In this document: positions 15,953 through 24,698 of the stretch, in pieces
Position numbering within the stretch: the stretch's first letter is position 1
How the letters are laid out: every line of letters begins with the position of its first letter
DNA from: an uncultured Eubacterium sp.
GTDB lineage: Bacteria; Bacillota; Clostridia; Lachnospirales; Lachnospiraceae
Direction of reading: 5' to 3'
DNA length: 64,000 bases
Assembly (NCBI GenBank): GCA_910586225.1
Contig: CAJUIL010000005.1
Span: 62,001 to 126,000 of the forward strand
Position numbers and translations under genes: made by a program
The notes under the pieces: generated by a model
The model's input: only the letters and a program-made list of their open reading frames with translations
The model's database searches: none
What the model was told of the DNA's origin: nothing

Positions 15953-16994
15953 AAAGAAAGCAATCGGAAATATTGTATTTCTGTTTCTTGTTTTTGCGCT
16001 GACCATTTACGGCGTGTTTCATGGGGAAGATTTAGGGGCTATGATGCAGGCGATCCGCCAGGCGGATATCCGCTGGCTCGTTCCGGGAGTGATCCTTGTG
16101 CTGTTTTTTATTTGGGGCGAGTCCATTATTATCTGGTATATGATGCGCTCGTTTCGGATATACCTAAAGAAAAGGATCTGCTTTTTATTTTCCTCGGTAG
16201 GATTTTTTTTCAGCTGTATCACGCCTTCTGCAACCGGCGGACAGCCGATGCAGATTTACTATATGAATAAAGAAAAGATCCCGATCCCGGTTGCGACGGT
16301 TATTTTGATGATCGTTACGATTACATACAAGCTCGTGCTGGTTGTGATCGGGCTTGGTGTTTTGATTTTCGGGCAGGGATTTTTGCACCGTTATTTAGAG
16401 GGGATACTTCCGGTCTTTTATCTGGGGCTGGCCCTGAATGTGTTTTGCGTCAGCTTTATGACGTTGCTCGTCTTTCATCCGGTTTTGGCGGAGCGTATTA
16501 TTTTAACGGGAATGGATTGGATGGAGAAGCTGCATCTGCTGAAAAAAAAGCAGTCGCGCAGAACAAAGTTCCAGGCTTCGATGGAGGTCTACCGTGAAAC
16601 GGCGGAGTATTTAAAAGATCATAAAATAGTCATTGTCAATGTGATACTGATCACATTTGTTCAGCGTATCGCGCTGTTTACTGTGACATGGATGGTTTAT
16701 CTGGCGTTTCGGATGAAGGGGACGCCGATGTGGGATGTGGTGCTTTTGCAGGCGGTCATCTCGGTCTCGGTGGATATGCTGCCGCTTCCTGGCGGGATGG
16801 GCATTAGCGAGTCCTTATTTTTGAAAATTTTCATGTCCGTATTTGCGTCTGTGACGCTGCCTGCGATGGTGCTTTCCCGCGGGCTAGGATACTACAGCCA
16901 GCTGCTTATCAGCGCGCTGTTTACCGTAGTGGCGCAGCTTTATTATACGATGCGGACGCAGAGGGCCGCGCGTGGCTGCGAAAGATTAGAATAA
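15942..16994 (+). CDS. Lysylphosphatidylglycerol synthase TM-region / flippase-like protein (UPF0104)
   Basis: A 350-residue polytopic protein with about eight spans, matching the transmembrane part of MprF/AglD relatives. Landmarks are the FFFSCITPSATGGQPMQ segment, typical of this family (P-S-x-x-G-G-x-P), and LPLPGGMGISESLF near the C-terminus. There is no aminoacyl-transferase domain, so it does not make lysyl-lipid by itself. The family is thought to flip lipids across the membrane. It is translationally coupled to the PAP2 gene and precedes pssA. Confidence 0.85.
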   Translation: MQDKKKAIGNIVFLFLVFALTIYGVFHGEDLGAMMQAIRQADIRWLVPGVILVLFFIWGESIIIWYMMRSFRIYLKKRICFLFSSVGFFFSCITPSATGGQPMQIYYMNKEKIPIPVATVILMIVTITYKLVLVVIGLGVLIFGQGFLHRYLEGILPVFYLGLALNVFCVSFMTLLVFHPVLAERIILTGMDWMEKLHLLKKKQSRRTKFQASMEVYRETAEYLKDHKIVIVNVILITFVQRIALFTVTWMVYLAFRMKGTPMWDVVLLQAVISVSVDMLPLPGGMGISESLFLKIFMSVFASVTLPAMVLSRGLGYYSQLLISALFTVVAQLYYTMRTQRAARGCERLE

Positions 16995-17054
16995 GCACAG
17001 CAGAGGGATATAGTCTGCCTGCTGTGCGGAGTGAGTGAAATAGGAGAATCATAC

Positions 17055-17729
17055 ATGCTGGGTGTTTGGGATTATACGGTAATACTTACTTATATCAGCT
17101 TTGCGTCGGCCGGGATCGGAATGTTCTGCGCGATGTCGATGCGTTTGCAGTGGGCGATTTTCTGTCTTGCCTGTTCCGGCTTGTGTGATATGTTTGACGG
17201 CAAGGTGGCGAGGACGAAAAAGGATCGTACGGAGGATGAGAAAAAATTTGGCATTCAAATAGATTCGCTGTGCGATATCGTCTGTTTTGGGATCCTGCCA
17301 ATGGTGATCTGCTATCAAAGCGGAATGAACCGTTTGCCGAGTGTCGCTGTTTTAGTGCTGTACGGTCTGGCTGGGCTGGTGCGTCTGGCACATTTTAATG
17401 TGATGGAAGAAAAGCGCCAGGAGCAGACCGACGAGGATAAAAAATATTACCACGGGCTGCCGATCACCTCGATGGCGATCGCGCTGCCGCTTTTATATGT
17501 GCTGTCGCCGCTGATGCCGGGACGCAGGGTATTCCTGGTTTCGCTGCATTTGCTTGTGATGGTTGTCGGGGCGCTGTTTATTGTAGACTTTAAGCTGCGT
17601 AAGCCGACTGTGATGGAAATCGTCCTGTTGACGGGAGTGGTCGCGTTCTCAGTAGTGATCCTGATCTTTATCGGGCGCGGCTGGTGGGGATTTATCCATC
17701 ATACGAGGCTTCCGATGTCTGGCTTTTAG
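17055..17729 (+). CDS. pssA: CDP-alcohol phosphatidyltransferase, probably phosphatidylserine synthase
   Basis: A 224-residue integral membrane enzyme. The CDP-alcohol motif D-G-x2-A-R-x8-G-x3-D-x3-D is present as CDMFDGKVARTKKD...FGIQIDSLCD near residues 46-76. The next gene is Psd, so the product is most likely phosphatidylserine from CDP-diacylglycerol and serine. A GTG at 17031 lies in frame, but the ATG at 17055 has the better TAGGAGAATCATAC spacing. Confidence 0.85.
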   Translation: MLGVWDYTVILTYISFASAGIGMFCAMSMRLQWAIFCLACSGLCDMFDGKVARTKKDRTEDEKKFGIQIDSLCDIVCFGILPMVICYQSGMNRLPSVAVLVLYGLAGLVRLAHFNVMEEKRQEQTDEDKKYYHGLPITSMAIALPLLYVLSPLMPGRRVFLVSLHLLVMVVGALFIVDFKLRKPTVMEIVLLTGVVAFSVVILIFIGRGWWGFIHHTRLPMSGF

Positions 17730-17761
17730 CGGGACTGCTGTTTTGTAAAGGAGAGAAAACG

Positions 17762-18637
17762 ATGCATTTAACATCAGATCGGAAAGGAACGATCGTAAAG
17801 GAAAATTCCATGCAAGACCGCCTTCTGGGATTATTGTATGGAACGAGGCTGGGGAGGATGCTGGTGCGTCCCTTAGTCTCTCCGCGTGTGTCACAGCTGG
17901 GCGGGCGGATACTGGACTGTCGGATCTCAGCGCTGCTCATACCGCTGTTTATCCGCCTGCATAAAATACCGATGGAGGAATATCAGAGGGCCGTGTACGG
18001 TTCCTTTAATGATTTTTTTAAAAGAAAGCTGGCTGAAGGGGCGCGCAGCGTAGTGCGCGCGTCAGAAATTTTTATCAGCCCGTGCGATGGCAGGCTGAGC
18101 GTTTATAAAATTGATGAAAGCTGCAGTTTTTGCGTTAAGCATACGGAGTATACGGTGCCGGCCCTGCTTAAGAGCCGCAAGCTGGCGGAGCGGTTTGCCG
18201 GAGGATTCGTGTGGGTGTTCCGCTTGTGTGTGGATGATTATCACCACTATGTATATGTGGACGACGGGAGGGTATCTAAGCATTACCAGATTCCAGGCGT
18301 GCTGCATACGGTGAATCCGGCGGCTAATGAGTCGTTTCCTATTTATAAGGAAAATGCGAGGCAGTTTAGTCTGCTGCGGTCAGAGCATTTTGGAATGGTG
18401 CTGCAGATGGAGGTTGGCGCTATGCTGGTCGGACGGATTGAAAATGCTCCGGGAGAGCGGACAGTCCGCCGGGGCGAGGAAAAGGGCAATTTTGCGTTCG
18501 GTGGGTCGACCGTGATCGTTATGACGCAAAAAGGGCAGGTATTGCCGGACGGAGATATCCTGCGCCATTCAAAAAGCGGCGTGGAAACGCGGGTGAAGCT
18601 TGGCGAGCACGTTGGAGAAAAAAGCAGAATATCATAA
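17762..18637 (+). CDS. psd: Phosphatidylserine decarboxylase proenzyme
   Basis: A 291-residue enzyme that decarboxylates phosphatidylserine to phosphatidylethanolamine. The self-cleavage site is FAFGGSTVIV, where Ser249 should become the pyruvoyl group. Other landmarks are FNDFFKRKL, SPCDGRLSVY, the D-D-Y-H-H-Y histidine region and HTVNPAA. Length matches the Psd-B type II class. AAAGGAG precedes the ATG at 17762. An open frame from 17684 overlaps pssA and is not used. The gene ends the operon before the terminator at 18647. Confidence 0.93.
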   Translation: MHLTSDRKGTIVKENSMQDRLLGLLYGTRLGRMLVRPLVSPRVSQLGGRILDCRISALLIPLFIRLHKIPMEEYQRAVYGSFNDFFKRKLAEGARSVVRASEIFISPCDGRLSVYKIDESCSFCVKHTEYTVPALLKSRKLAERFAGGFVWVFRLCVDDYHHYVYVDDGRVSKHYQIPGVLHTVNPAANESFPIYKENARQFSLLRSEHFGMVLQMEVGAMLVGRIENAPGERTVRRGEEKGNFAFGGSTVIVMTQKGQVLPDGDILRHSKSGVETRVKLGEHVGEKSRIS

Positions 18638-18646
18638 ATTTTTTAA

Positions 18647-18696
18647 CAGGGCTTCCAGATAGGATCTATCGCTGGAAGCCCTGTTTAATTTTTCGG
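18647..18696 (+). terminator. Intrinsic terminator after psd
   Basis: ACAGGGCTTCCAG and CTGGAAGCCCTGT form a 13-bp stem around GATAGGATCTATCG (itself able to pair), followed by TTAATTTTT. Confidence 0.9.
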
Positions 18697-18757
18697 ACAG
18701 TTGTAACGGATAAGAGACAGTATGGATGGCATATCGGTGAATTTATAAAATATCCTG

Positions 18758-18785
18758 TTGAAACGGCAGAAGATTCTGGTATAAT
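18758..18785 (+). promoter_or_regulatory. Promoter of rarA
   Basis: TTGAAA (18758-18763) and TATAAT (18780-18785) with a 16-bp spacer, about 30 bases before the gene. Confidence 0.65.
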
Positions 18786-18816
18786 CTAAGTAATTGTTTT
18801 TCAGGAGGCTATGGAT

Positions 18817-20145
18817 TTGGAGCAGATGACGTTATTCGAAAACAGTATGCCGCAGCCGTTGGCGGCTAGGCTGCGGCCGCAAAGCCTGGAGGAATATGTT
18901 GGGCAGGCGCATCTTTTAGGGCCGGGGAAGGTGCTCAGACGCCTGATCGAGAGCGATCAGGTGTCGTCTATGATCTTTTGGGGGCCGCCCGGCGTTGGAA
19001 AAACGACGTTAGCCAGGATTATCGCAAACCGCACAAGGGCGGTTTTTATCGATTTTTCGGCGGTAACGAGCGGGATCAAGGAAATCCGTACCGTGATGCA
19101 GCAGGCGGAGGATAACCGCAGGTACGGGGAAAAAACGATCGTGTTTGTCGATGAGATCCACCGTTTTAACAAAGCGCAGCAGGATGCGTTTCTTCCATTT
19201 GTGGAGAGGGGAAGCATTATTTTGATCGGGGCGACGACGGAAAATCCTTCGTTTGAAGTAAACGGCGCTTTGCTTTCCCGCTGTAAAGTGTTTGTGCTGC
19301 AGGCGTTGGAAGCGCAGGACTTGGTTTGCCTGTTACAGCGGGCGCTCAAGGATCCTAAAAACGGGTTTGGAAACCTGTCTGTCCAGATGCCGCCGCAGTC
19401 CCTTTCTGTGATCGCGGATTTTGCAAACGGGGATGCGCGTACGGCGTTGTCCACGCTGGAAATGGTCGTGCTCAATGGGGATACGAACGGCGATACGATC
19501 ATAGTTTCACCGGAAACACTGGCGCAATGCACATCCAAAAGGTCGTTGTTATATGATAAAAAGGGCGAGGAGCATTATAATCTGATCTCGGCGCTGCACA
19601 AATCGATGCGCAATTCCGACCCAGATGCCGCTGTGTATTGGCTGGCGCGGATGCTGGAGGCAGGCGAGGACCCGCTTTATGTGGCCAGACGCATTGTGCG
19701 TTTTGCGAGCGAGGATGTCGGGCTGGCGGATCCGCAGGCGTTAACGCAGGCGGTAGCAGCTTTTCAGGCGTGCCATTTTATCGGGATGCCGGAGTGTACC
19801 GTACATTTGACGCAGGTGGTCGTCTATCTGTCGCTGGCTCCCAAATCCAACGCGCTGTATACCGCTTATGAGCAGGCGAAGCAGGATGCGCTGGAGCAGC
19901 TGGCGGAGCCGGTGCCGCTTGTCATACGCAACGCGCCGACAAAGCTGATGGCACAGCTTTCTTATGGAAAAGGGTACCAGTATGCACATGATACAAAAGA
20001 AAAGCTGACTTCCATGCAGTGCCTGCCGGATTCCCTTTTAGGCAGATCGTATTACCAGCCTGCGGGACAGGGGCAGGAAGCGGAGCTTCTCAAACGTCTC
20101 GAACAGATAAAAGAATGGAAAAGCAAAGTTTCCGCGAGGAGATAA
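18817..20145 (+). CDS. rarA: Replication-associated recombination protein A (AAA+ ATPase)
   Basis: A 442-residue AAA+ protein of the RarA/MgsA/WRNIP1 family, which acts at stalled replication forks. The order is LAARLRPQSLEEYVGQ, Walker A GPPGVGKTT, Walker B VFVDEIHRFNKAQQD, sensor 1 GATTENPSF, the arginine-finger region LLSRC, and the MgsA C-terminal part with EDVGLADPQAL and PLVIRNAPTKLM. An ATG at 18811 lies only 2 bases after AGGAGG, so TTG at 18817 (8-base spacing) is the more likely start. The gene is followed after 1 base by the EAL protein gene. Confidence 0.93.
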   Translation: MEQMTLFENSMPQPLAARLRPQSLEEYVGQAHLLGPGKVLRRLIESDQVSSMIFWGPPGVGKTTLARIIANRTRAVFIDFSAVTSGIKEIRTVMQQAEDNRRYGEKTIVFVDEIHRFNKAQQDAFLPFVERGSIILIGATTENPSFEVNGALLSRCKVFVLQALEAQDLVCLLQRALKDPKNGFGNLSVQMPPQSLSVIADFANGDARTALSTLEMVVLNGDTNGDTIIVSPETLAQCTSKRSLLYDKKGEEHYNLISALHKSMRNSDPDAAVYWLARMLEAGEDPLYVARRIVRFASEDVGLADPQALTQAVAAFQACHFIGMPECTVHLTQVVVYLSLAPKSNALYTAYEQAKQDALEQLAEPVPLVIRNAPTKLMAQLSYGKGYQYAHDTKEKLTSMQCLPDSLLGRSYYQPAGQGQEAELLKRLEQIKEWKSKVSARR

Positions 20146-20146
20146 T

Positions 20147-22159
20147 ATGAAAAATCAGAAAACGCAAAAAATAAGAAGATGCTACAAAAAAAGCGTCTGG
20201 CCGTCTCTTGCGCTATTTGTACTATTTGGCTGCAGCTGTGTGGGAATGGTGCTGACGTTTGTCATAGGGTTTCAGGGGTTTTTAGTGGATTCTAAGATCT
20301 CAAAAATCCAGGAAAATGCGAGAAACCTGGGCCGGATGCTTGACTCGTATACAAATAACGGTCAGAGAACGATTTTTGAAGCGGTTACGATCATAGAGAG
20401 ATTTCTGGACGAGGAAAGCGATATTTGTATTACGGATGAAAACGACCAGGTTTTGCAATATTTCGGGAAAACGGCGCCGGATTTTGAGCGTGCGCAAAAT
20501 ATTACGATCTTTGACCCCTATCATATCATTCCGGATCTGCACCTTCCGGGAGGGGAGCGCAAGCTGCTGCTTTCTTTTCGCGAGTTAGTCGGGCGCAGCA
20601 TCGACGCGCTGAAAAAAAGCAGCTATCAGGATAACGATTGGATGGAAGAACCGTTGTTCCATACATATTACTGGGTCAATGTTCCGGTTAAGGTGGAGGG
20701 ATATCATTTATATTACCGGGATTCATTGACGATCCTGCAAAAAAACGTATTTTTTATGAATGCGGTTATTTTGATCGAGCTGCTGCTATTGGGGATTCCG
20801 GCGCTTCTGCTGCTTTTAAATGTGCTTTCATCCATCGCGATGCAAAAGCGAATGGTCTTAATGCTGCATCAGGATCCGGTGACGGGCGGCAATAACTGGA
20901 ATTATTTTTTGGAGCAGAGCAAGCGCATCCTGTGCCAATTTCGCAATACGAACCATACATACGCGGTTGTAAACCTGCATATGATACGTTTTCAGGATTA
21001 CTGCGCCTGCAACGGCATAAAGGAAGGGGATGCGCTTTTAAAAAAGATCGACGGTTTTTTAAAGGCGAATATGGATCGAAACGAAACGTACGCCAGGTTT
21101 GCCAGGGCGGATTTTGGACTTTTGCTGCGCTGCGAGAGTGTGGAGCAGAGTAAAAAGCGCTTAAAGAAGCTGCTGGTAGAGCTGACCGGGATCAAGAAGG
21201 ACGCAATGATGTCGTTCAGCGCGGGCATTTATGTGCTGCGCCCTGCGGCGAACCGCAAGGAACGCCGGCGCAGGCAGATCGATATCGAGCAGGTATACCA
21301 GTTTGCCAGTGCTGCCAGAGGAGCGATGCGCGGTAAAAAGGGGGAATACATCAAAGTATTTGACCAGCAGATCTTACAGGAACAGATGTGGAAGCACAAG
21401 GTAGAAGAGACGATGGAGGCTGCGCTGCTTGGCGGGGAGTTTCAGCTTTATCTTCAGCCGAAGTACCATCCAGTCACAAAAAAAATCGTCGGAGCGGAAG
21501 CTCTTGTACGCTGGATCTCCCCAGAGGATGGGATGATCCCGCCAAACCGCTTTATCCCAGTCTTTGAAGAAAACGGATTTATTACAAAACTGGATGATTA
21601 TATGATTTCCCAGGTGGCAAAGCTGCGGTCTGAATGGAAAATACAGGGCAGGAAAATGGTGCCGGTGTCCGTCAATGTTTCCAGGGTAAATTTTGTCAAG
21701 GAGGATCTGGCAGAGCATATCTGCCATCTGGTAGACGGATATGGGGCGGAGCACAGCGGGATTGAGCTGGAGCTGACGGAAAGCGCGTTTTATGGAAATA
21801 AGGAGCTGCTAAAGCAGATTTTAAAAAAGCTGAAAATGTATGGCTTTAACATTTCCATGGATGATTTCGGGGCTGGATACTCGTCGCTAAATTCCCTTAA
21901 GGACCTGCCGATCGATACGTTAAAGCTGGATATGGATTTCTTTCGGGGAGACGACAGCTTAGAACGCGGGGAAATTGTCGTGAAAGAAACGATACGCCTG
22001 GCAAAAGCGCTCCATATGAGTATTGTCGCAGAAGGGATCGAGAAAAAGGAGCAGGTGGAATTTTTAGCGGAGCAAGGCTGCGATATGATCCAAGGATATT
22101 ATTTTGCAAAACCAATGCCTGTCAGTGAATTTAACCAGCTGGCGGAGCGTGACTGTTAA
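20147..22159 (+). CDS. Membrane EAL-domain cyclic di-GMP phosphodiesterase with degenerate GGDEF
   Basis: A 670-residue protein. Spans near 20-45 and 200-228 frame an extracytoplasmic sensory part of about 150 residues. A GGDEF-like domain follows (HQDPVTGGNNWNYFLE near 247), but the signature loop is FARADFGLLL, so R-A-D-F-G replaces G-G-D-E-F and cyclase activity is unlikely. The EAL domain from about 410 is intact: EALVRW near 451, ELTESAF, DDFGAGYSSLNSL, KLDMDFF and EGIEKKEQVEFL. It should hydrolyse cyclic di-GMP under control of the outer domain. It may be co-transcribed with rarA and the kinase that follows. Confidence 0.88.
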   Translation: MKNQKTQKIRRCYKKSVWPSLALFVLFGCSCVGMVLTFVIGFQGFLVDSKISKIQENARNLGRMLDSYTNNGQRTIFEAVTIIERFLDEESDICITDENDQVLQYFGKTAPDFERAQNITIFDPYHIIPDLHLPGGERKLLLSFRELVGRSIDALKKSSYQDNDWMEEPLFHTYYWVNVPVKVEGYHLYYRDSLTILQKNVFFMNAVILIELLLLGIPALLLLLNVLSSIAMQKRMVLMLHQDPVTGGNNWNYFLEQSKRILCQFRNTNHTYAVVNLHMIRFQDYCACNGIKEGDALLKKIDGFLKANMDRNETYARFARADFGLLLRCESVEQSKKRLKKLLVELTGIKKDAMMSFSAGIYVLRPAANRKERRRRQIDIEQVYQFASAARGAMRGKKGEYIKVFDQQILQEQMWKHKVEETMEAALLGGEFQLYLQPKYHPVTKKIVGAEALVRWISPEDGMIPPNRFIPVFEENGFITKLDDYMISQVAKLRSEWKIQGRKMVPVSVNVSRVNFVKEDLAEHICHLVDGYGAEHSGIELELTESAFYGNKELLKQILKKLKMYGFNISMDDFGAGYSSLNSLKDLPIDTLKLDMDFFRGDDSLERGEIVVKETIRLAKALHMSIVAEGIEKKEQVEFLAEQGCDMIQGYYFAKPMPVSEFNQLAERDC

Positions 22160-22190
22160 ACATAGGAAGGGTTGGAAAAAGAGGTAGATC

Positions 22191-24407
22191 ATGCATACAT
22201 TTTTTATCGTCATACAATATATCGGGATTTTTATATTGATGGCGGAGTCATTTTATGTGCTCAGCCGCAGGCCGTCCAGACAGCAGCAGTATCTGCTGTT
22301 CTTGATTTTTGCTCTGTGTGTAAATTCGGTCGGATATTTGCTGGAGCTGGAGGCAGAGACGCTCCAAGAAGCGTTGATGGCAACCCGGTTTTCGTATCTT
22401 GGCAAGCCGTTTATCGTGTTTTGCCAGTTTTTATTTGTCATGCAGGCGTGCAAGGTGGAGGTATCAGAGCGTATGACGCGTATGTTGTTCTGCCTCCATG
22501 TGGTGATTGTGCTGTTTGCGCTGACCTGTGAAAAGCATACGCTGTTTTACAGCAGTATCCAGTTTGTGGAGAGCGGCTTTTTCCCACATCTGGAAGTTAA
22601 GTACGGGTTTGTTTATGCAATTTACAGTTTATTTTTGTTTGGCTATACGGCGGTCATGATCGTAACGTGTCTTGTATGCTATGCGAGAACAGGAAAAGAA
22701 TCGGAAAAACGGCAGTTTGCTTGCCTGGTTTTAGTAGATCTGGTCGCGTTTTCGAGTTTTGTTATTTTTTTAAGTGGTGTGACAAATGGCTATGACGTTA
22801 CGCTGCCTGGCTGTCTGCTTGCTTCGCTGCTGCTGTCCGTGCTGATCTATCACGGTGATTTTTTTGATACGCTGACGCTGGCGAAGGAACTGGCGGTAGA
22901 TGCACTGGAGGAAGGGATCGTTGTGGTAGATAATGACGATCATATTATTTATTTTAATCCAAAAGCAGGAAAGATTTATCATGGACTTATGAGGTCAAAG
23001 GCTGAATGGGTACTGGAGGAGATGGACAGCTGTATATTGGATAAAAGGGTGTTGGAGAGGGAAAACAATGTATACGCTGCCAGCAGCTATATGATTGAAA
23101 GAGAAGATGTTTATTACGGCAGGATCTATGTATTGACAGATATTACAGATAACTATCATTATACGGAGCACGTCAAGGAACAGGCGGAGATCATGAAGGA
23201 GCTAAAGGAACAGGCAGAGTCCGCGAACCAGGCGAAGTCAGCGTTTGTTTCTAATATGTCCCATGAGATTCGTACGCCGATGAACGCTATCGTCGGTCTG
23301 ACCGAAGTGATGCTGCGCAAGCAATGGGAGCCGGAGGATGAAAAATATCTGCTGAATATACAAAGCTCTGGAAAGGCATTGCTTAAGCTGATCAACGATC
23401 TGCTTGATTTTTCTAAAGTTGAAGCCGGGAAATTTGAGATTTCTGAAGATACGTTTGACATTGCGCAGATGCTTCGGGATATCCAGGTGATCGGGGCGAC
23501 ACGCCTTGGAGACAAGGAGGTGCAGCTTATCATAAATGCAGACGAGAAGATCCCGCGTCTTTTATATGGAGATGGACTGCGCGTTCGGCAGGTTATTATC
23601 AATATTATGAACAATGCGATAAAATTTACGGACAAAGGCTCCGTAACGGTAACGGTGGAGCAAAAAAAGCGTGAGGCGGATAGGGTGCAGCTGTTTCTAT
23701 CGGTCAGAGATACCGGGCAGGGAATCCATGAACAGGATCTTAGCCGTTTGTTTGACGCATTTACGCAGGTTGATATTAAAAAGAACCAGGGCAAGGAGGG
23801 GACTGGGCTGGGCCTTGCGATCTCCAGGCAGCTTGTGGAGATGATGGGCGGTGAGCTTTCGGTTGCGAGTGAATACGGAAAAGGAAGTGATTTTTATTTT
23901 ACGCTCTGGCTGGGTGTAAGAAGTGAAGAAGGCATTGGTGACTTTGGGGTATTAAAGGAGCAGGAGCAGGAAACCGAGATACAGCAGGAAGCGGAGGTGT
24001 TTACATTTACCGCGCCGCAGGCCAGAATACTTCTGGTAGATGACAATGAGATCAATCAGGAGGTGGCAAAGGCGCTTCTGGAGCCGTTTGAAATGAAGAT
24101 CGACCTGGCCTCAGATGGGCAGGAGGCGTTGGAAATGGTACAAAAAGAACGATATGACCTTGTATTTATGGATCATTTTATGCCGGTTATGGATGGTGTA
24201 GAGGCGACCAAGAGGATACGCGCCATTGCGGATGAGCAGCTGCGCAGGCTGCCGATCATTGCGCTCACGGCGGATGCAGTACAAGGGGTGCACGAGGAAT
24301 TTTTTGCGGCGGGCATGAATGATTTTGCATCGAAGCCTATTGAGATGAAGGATGTGTCACGGGTACTGCGCCGCTGGCTGCCGAAGGAAAAGCTGAACCG
24401 GACATAG
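22191..24407 (+). CDS. Hybrid histidine kinase with N-terminal seven-helix region
   Basis: A 738-residue sensor kinase. About seven membrane spans fill residues 1-225 (7TM region of histidine kinases), then a short PAS-like part (LEEGIVVVDNDDHIIYFN), a coiled coil, HisKA with MSHEIRTPMNA (His358), HATPase with NIMNNAIKFTDKG, DTGQGI and GTGLGL, and a C-terminal receiver (ILLVDDNEINQ, phospho-Asp661 in FMDHFMP, later ALTAD). No output domain is attached, so a partner with HPt or another receiver is expected elsewhere. It stands between an EAL protein and a chemoreceptor. Confidence 0.92.
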   Translation: MHTFFIVIQYIGIFILMAESFYVLSRRPSRQQQYLLFLIFALCVNSVGYLLELEAETLQEALMATRFSYLGKPFIVFCQFLFVMQACKVEVSERMTRMLFCLHVVIVLFALTCEKHTLFYSSIQFVESGFFPHLEVKYGFVYAIYSLFLFGYTAVMIVTCLVCYARTGKESEKRQFACLVLVDLVAFSSFVIFLSGVTNGYDVTLPGCLLASLLLSVLIYHGDFFDTLTLAKELAVDALEEGIVVVDNDDHIIYFNPKAGKIYHGLMRSKAEWVLEEMDSCILDKRVLERENNVYAASSYMIEREDVYYGRIYVLTDITDNYHYTEHVKEQAEIMKELKEQAESANQAKSAFVSNMSHEIRTPMNAIVGLTEVMLRKQWEPEDEKYLLNIQSSGKALLKLINDLLDFSKVEAGKFEISEDTFDIAQMLRDIQVIGATRLGDKEVQLIINADEKIPRLLYGDGLRVRQVIINIMNNAIKFTDKGSVTVTVEQKKREADRVQLFLSVRDTGQGIHEQDLSRLFDAFTQVDIKKNQGKEGTGLGLAISRQLVEMMGGELSVASEYGKGSDFYFTLWLGVRSEEGIGDFGVLKEQEQETEIQQEAEVFTFTAPQARILLVDDNEINQEVAKALLEPFEMKIDLASDGQEALEMVQKERYDLVFMDHFMPVMDGVEATKRIRAIADEQLRRLPIIALTADAVQGVHEEFFAAGMNDFASKPIEMKDVSRVLRRWLPKEKLNRT

Positions 24408-24698
24408 CTAAGCCAATGTTGGGGAAAAGCCGTTTGATACAGGTGTTATAGGCTTGTTTAAACGGTTGGCGTAGCGGGAAAATTATGATGAAACAGGTCA
24501 AAAGTATATTGTAAACAACAAAGAAAAGGATTATAATGTAGATAGCGGATTGCCTTCAGGTGACAGCGAATATGGAATGTATGAGGAAAAAGAAGTTTTA
24601 CGCTTGAAAGTGAGAGGGGGCAAGTACAGAGGTCATATTCCGACAACCAGCAGGCTACTAAGGAACTTAAAATGAATGATCGAGGAGGAAAGCTATTT
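24408..24698. other. Intergenic region with promoter and long leader
   Basis: No gene is seen. The stretch carries an inverted repeat CCGTTTGATACA...TTGTTTAAACGG (24432-24467) soon after the kinase gene, the promoter listed at 24509-24537 and a leader of about 155 bases before the chemoreceptor start. The leader does not match a known cyclic di-GMP aptamer. Confidence 0.4.
24509..24537 (+). promoter_or_regulatory. Promoter of the chemoreceptor gene
   Basis: TTGTAA (24509-24514) and TATAAT (24532-24537) are 17 bp apart. Confidence 0.7.

Noticed and set aside
24538..24698. Cyclic di-GMP riboswitch before the chemoreceptor gene
   Set aside because: The leader lacks the conserved GEMM-I and GEMM-II core sequences.
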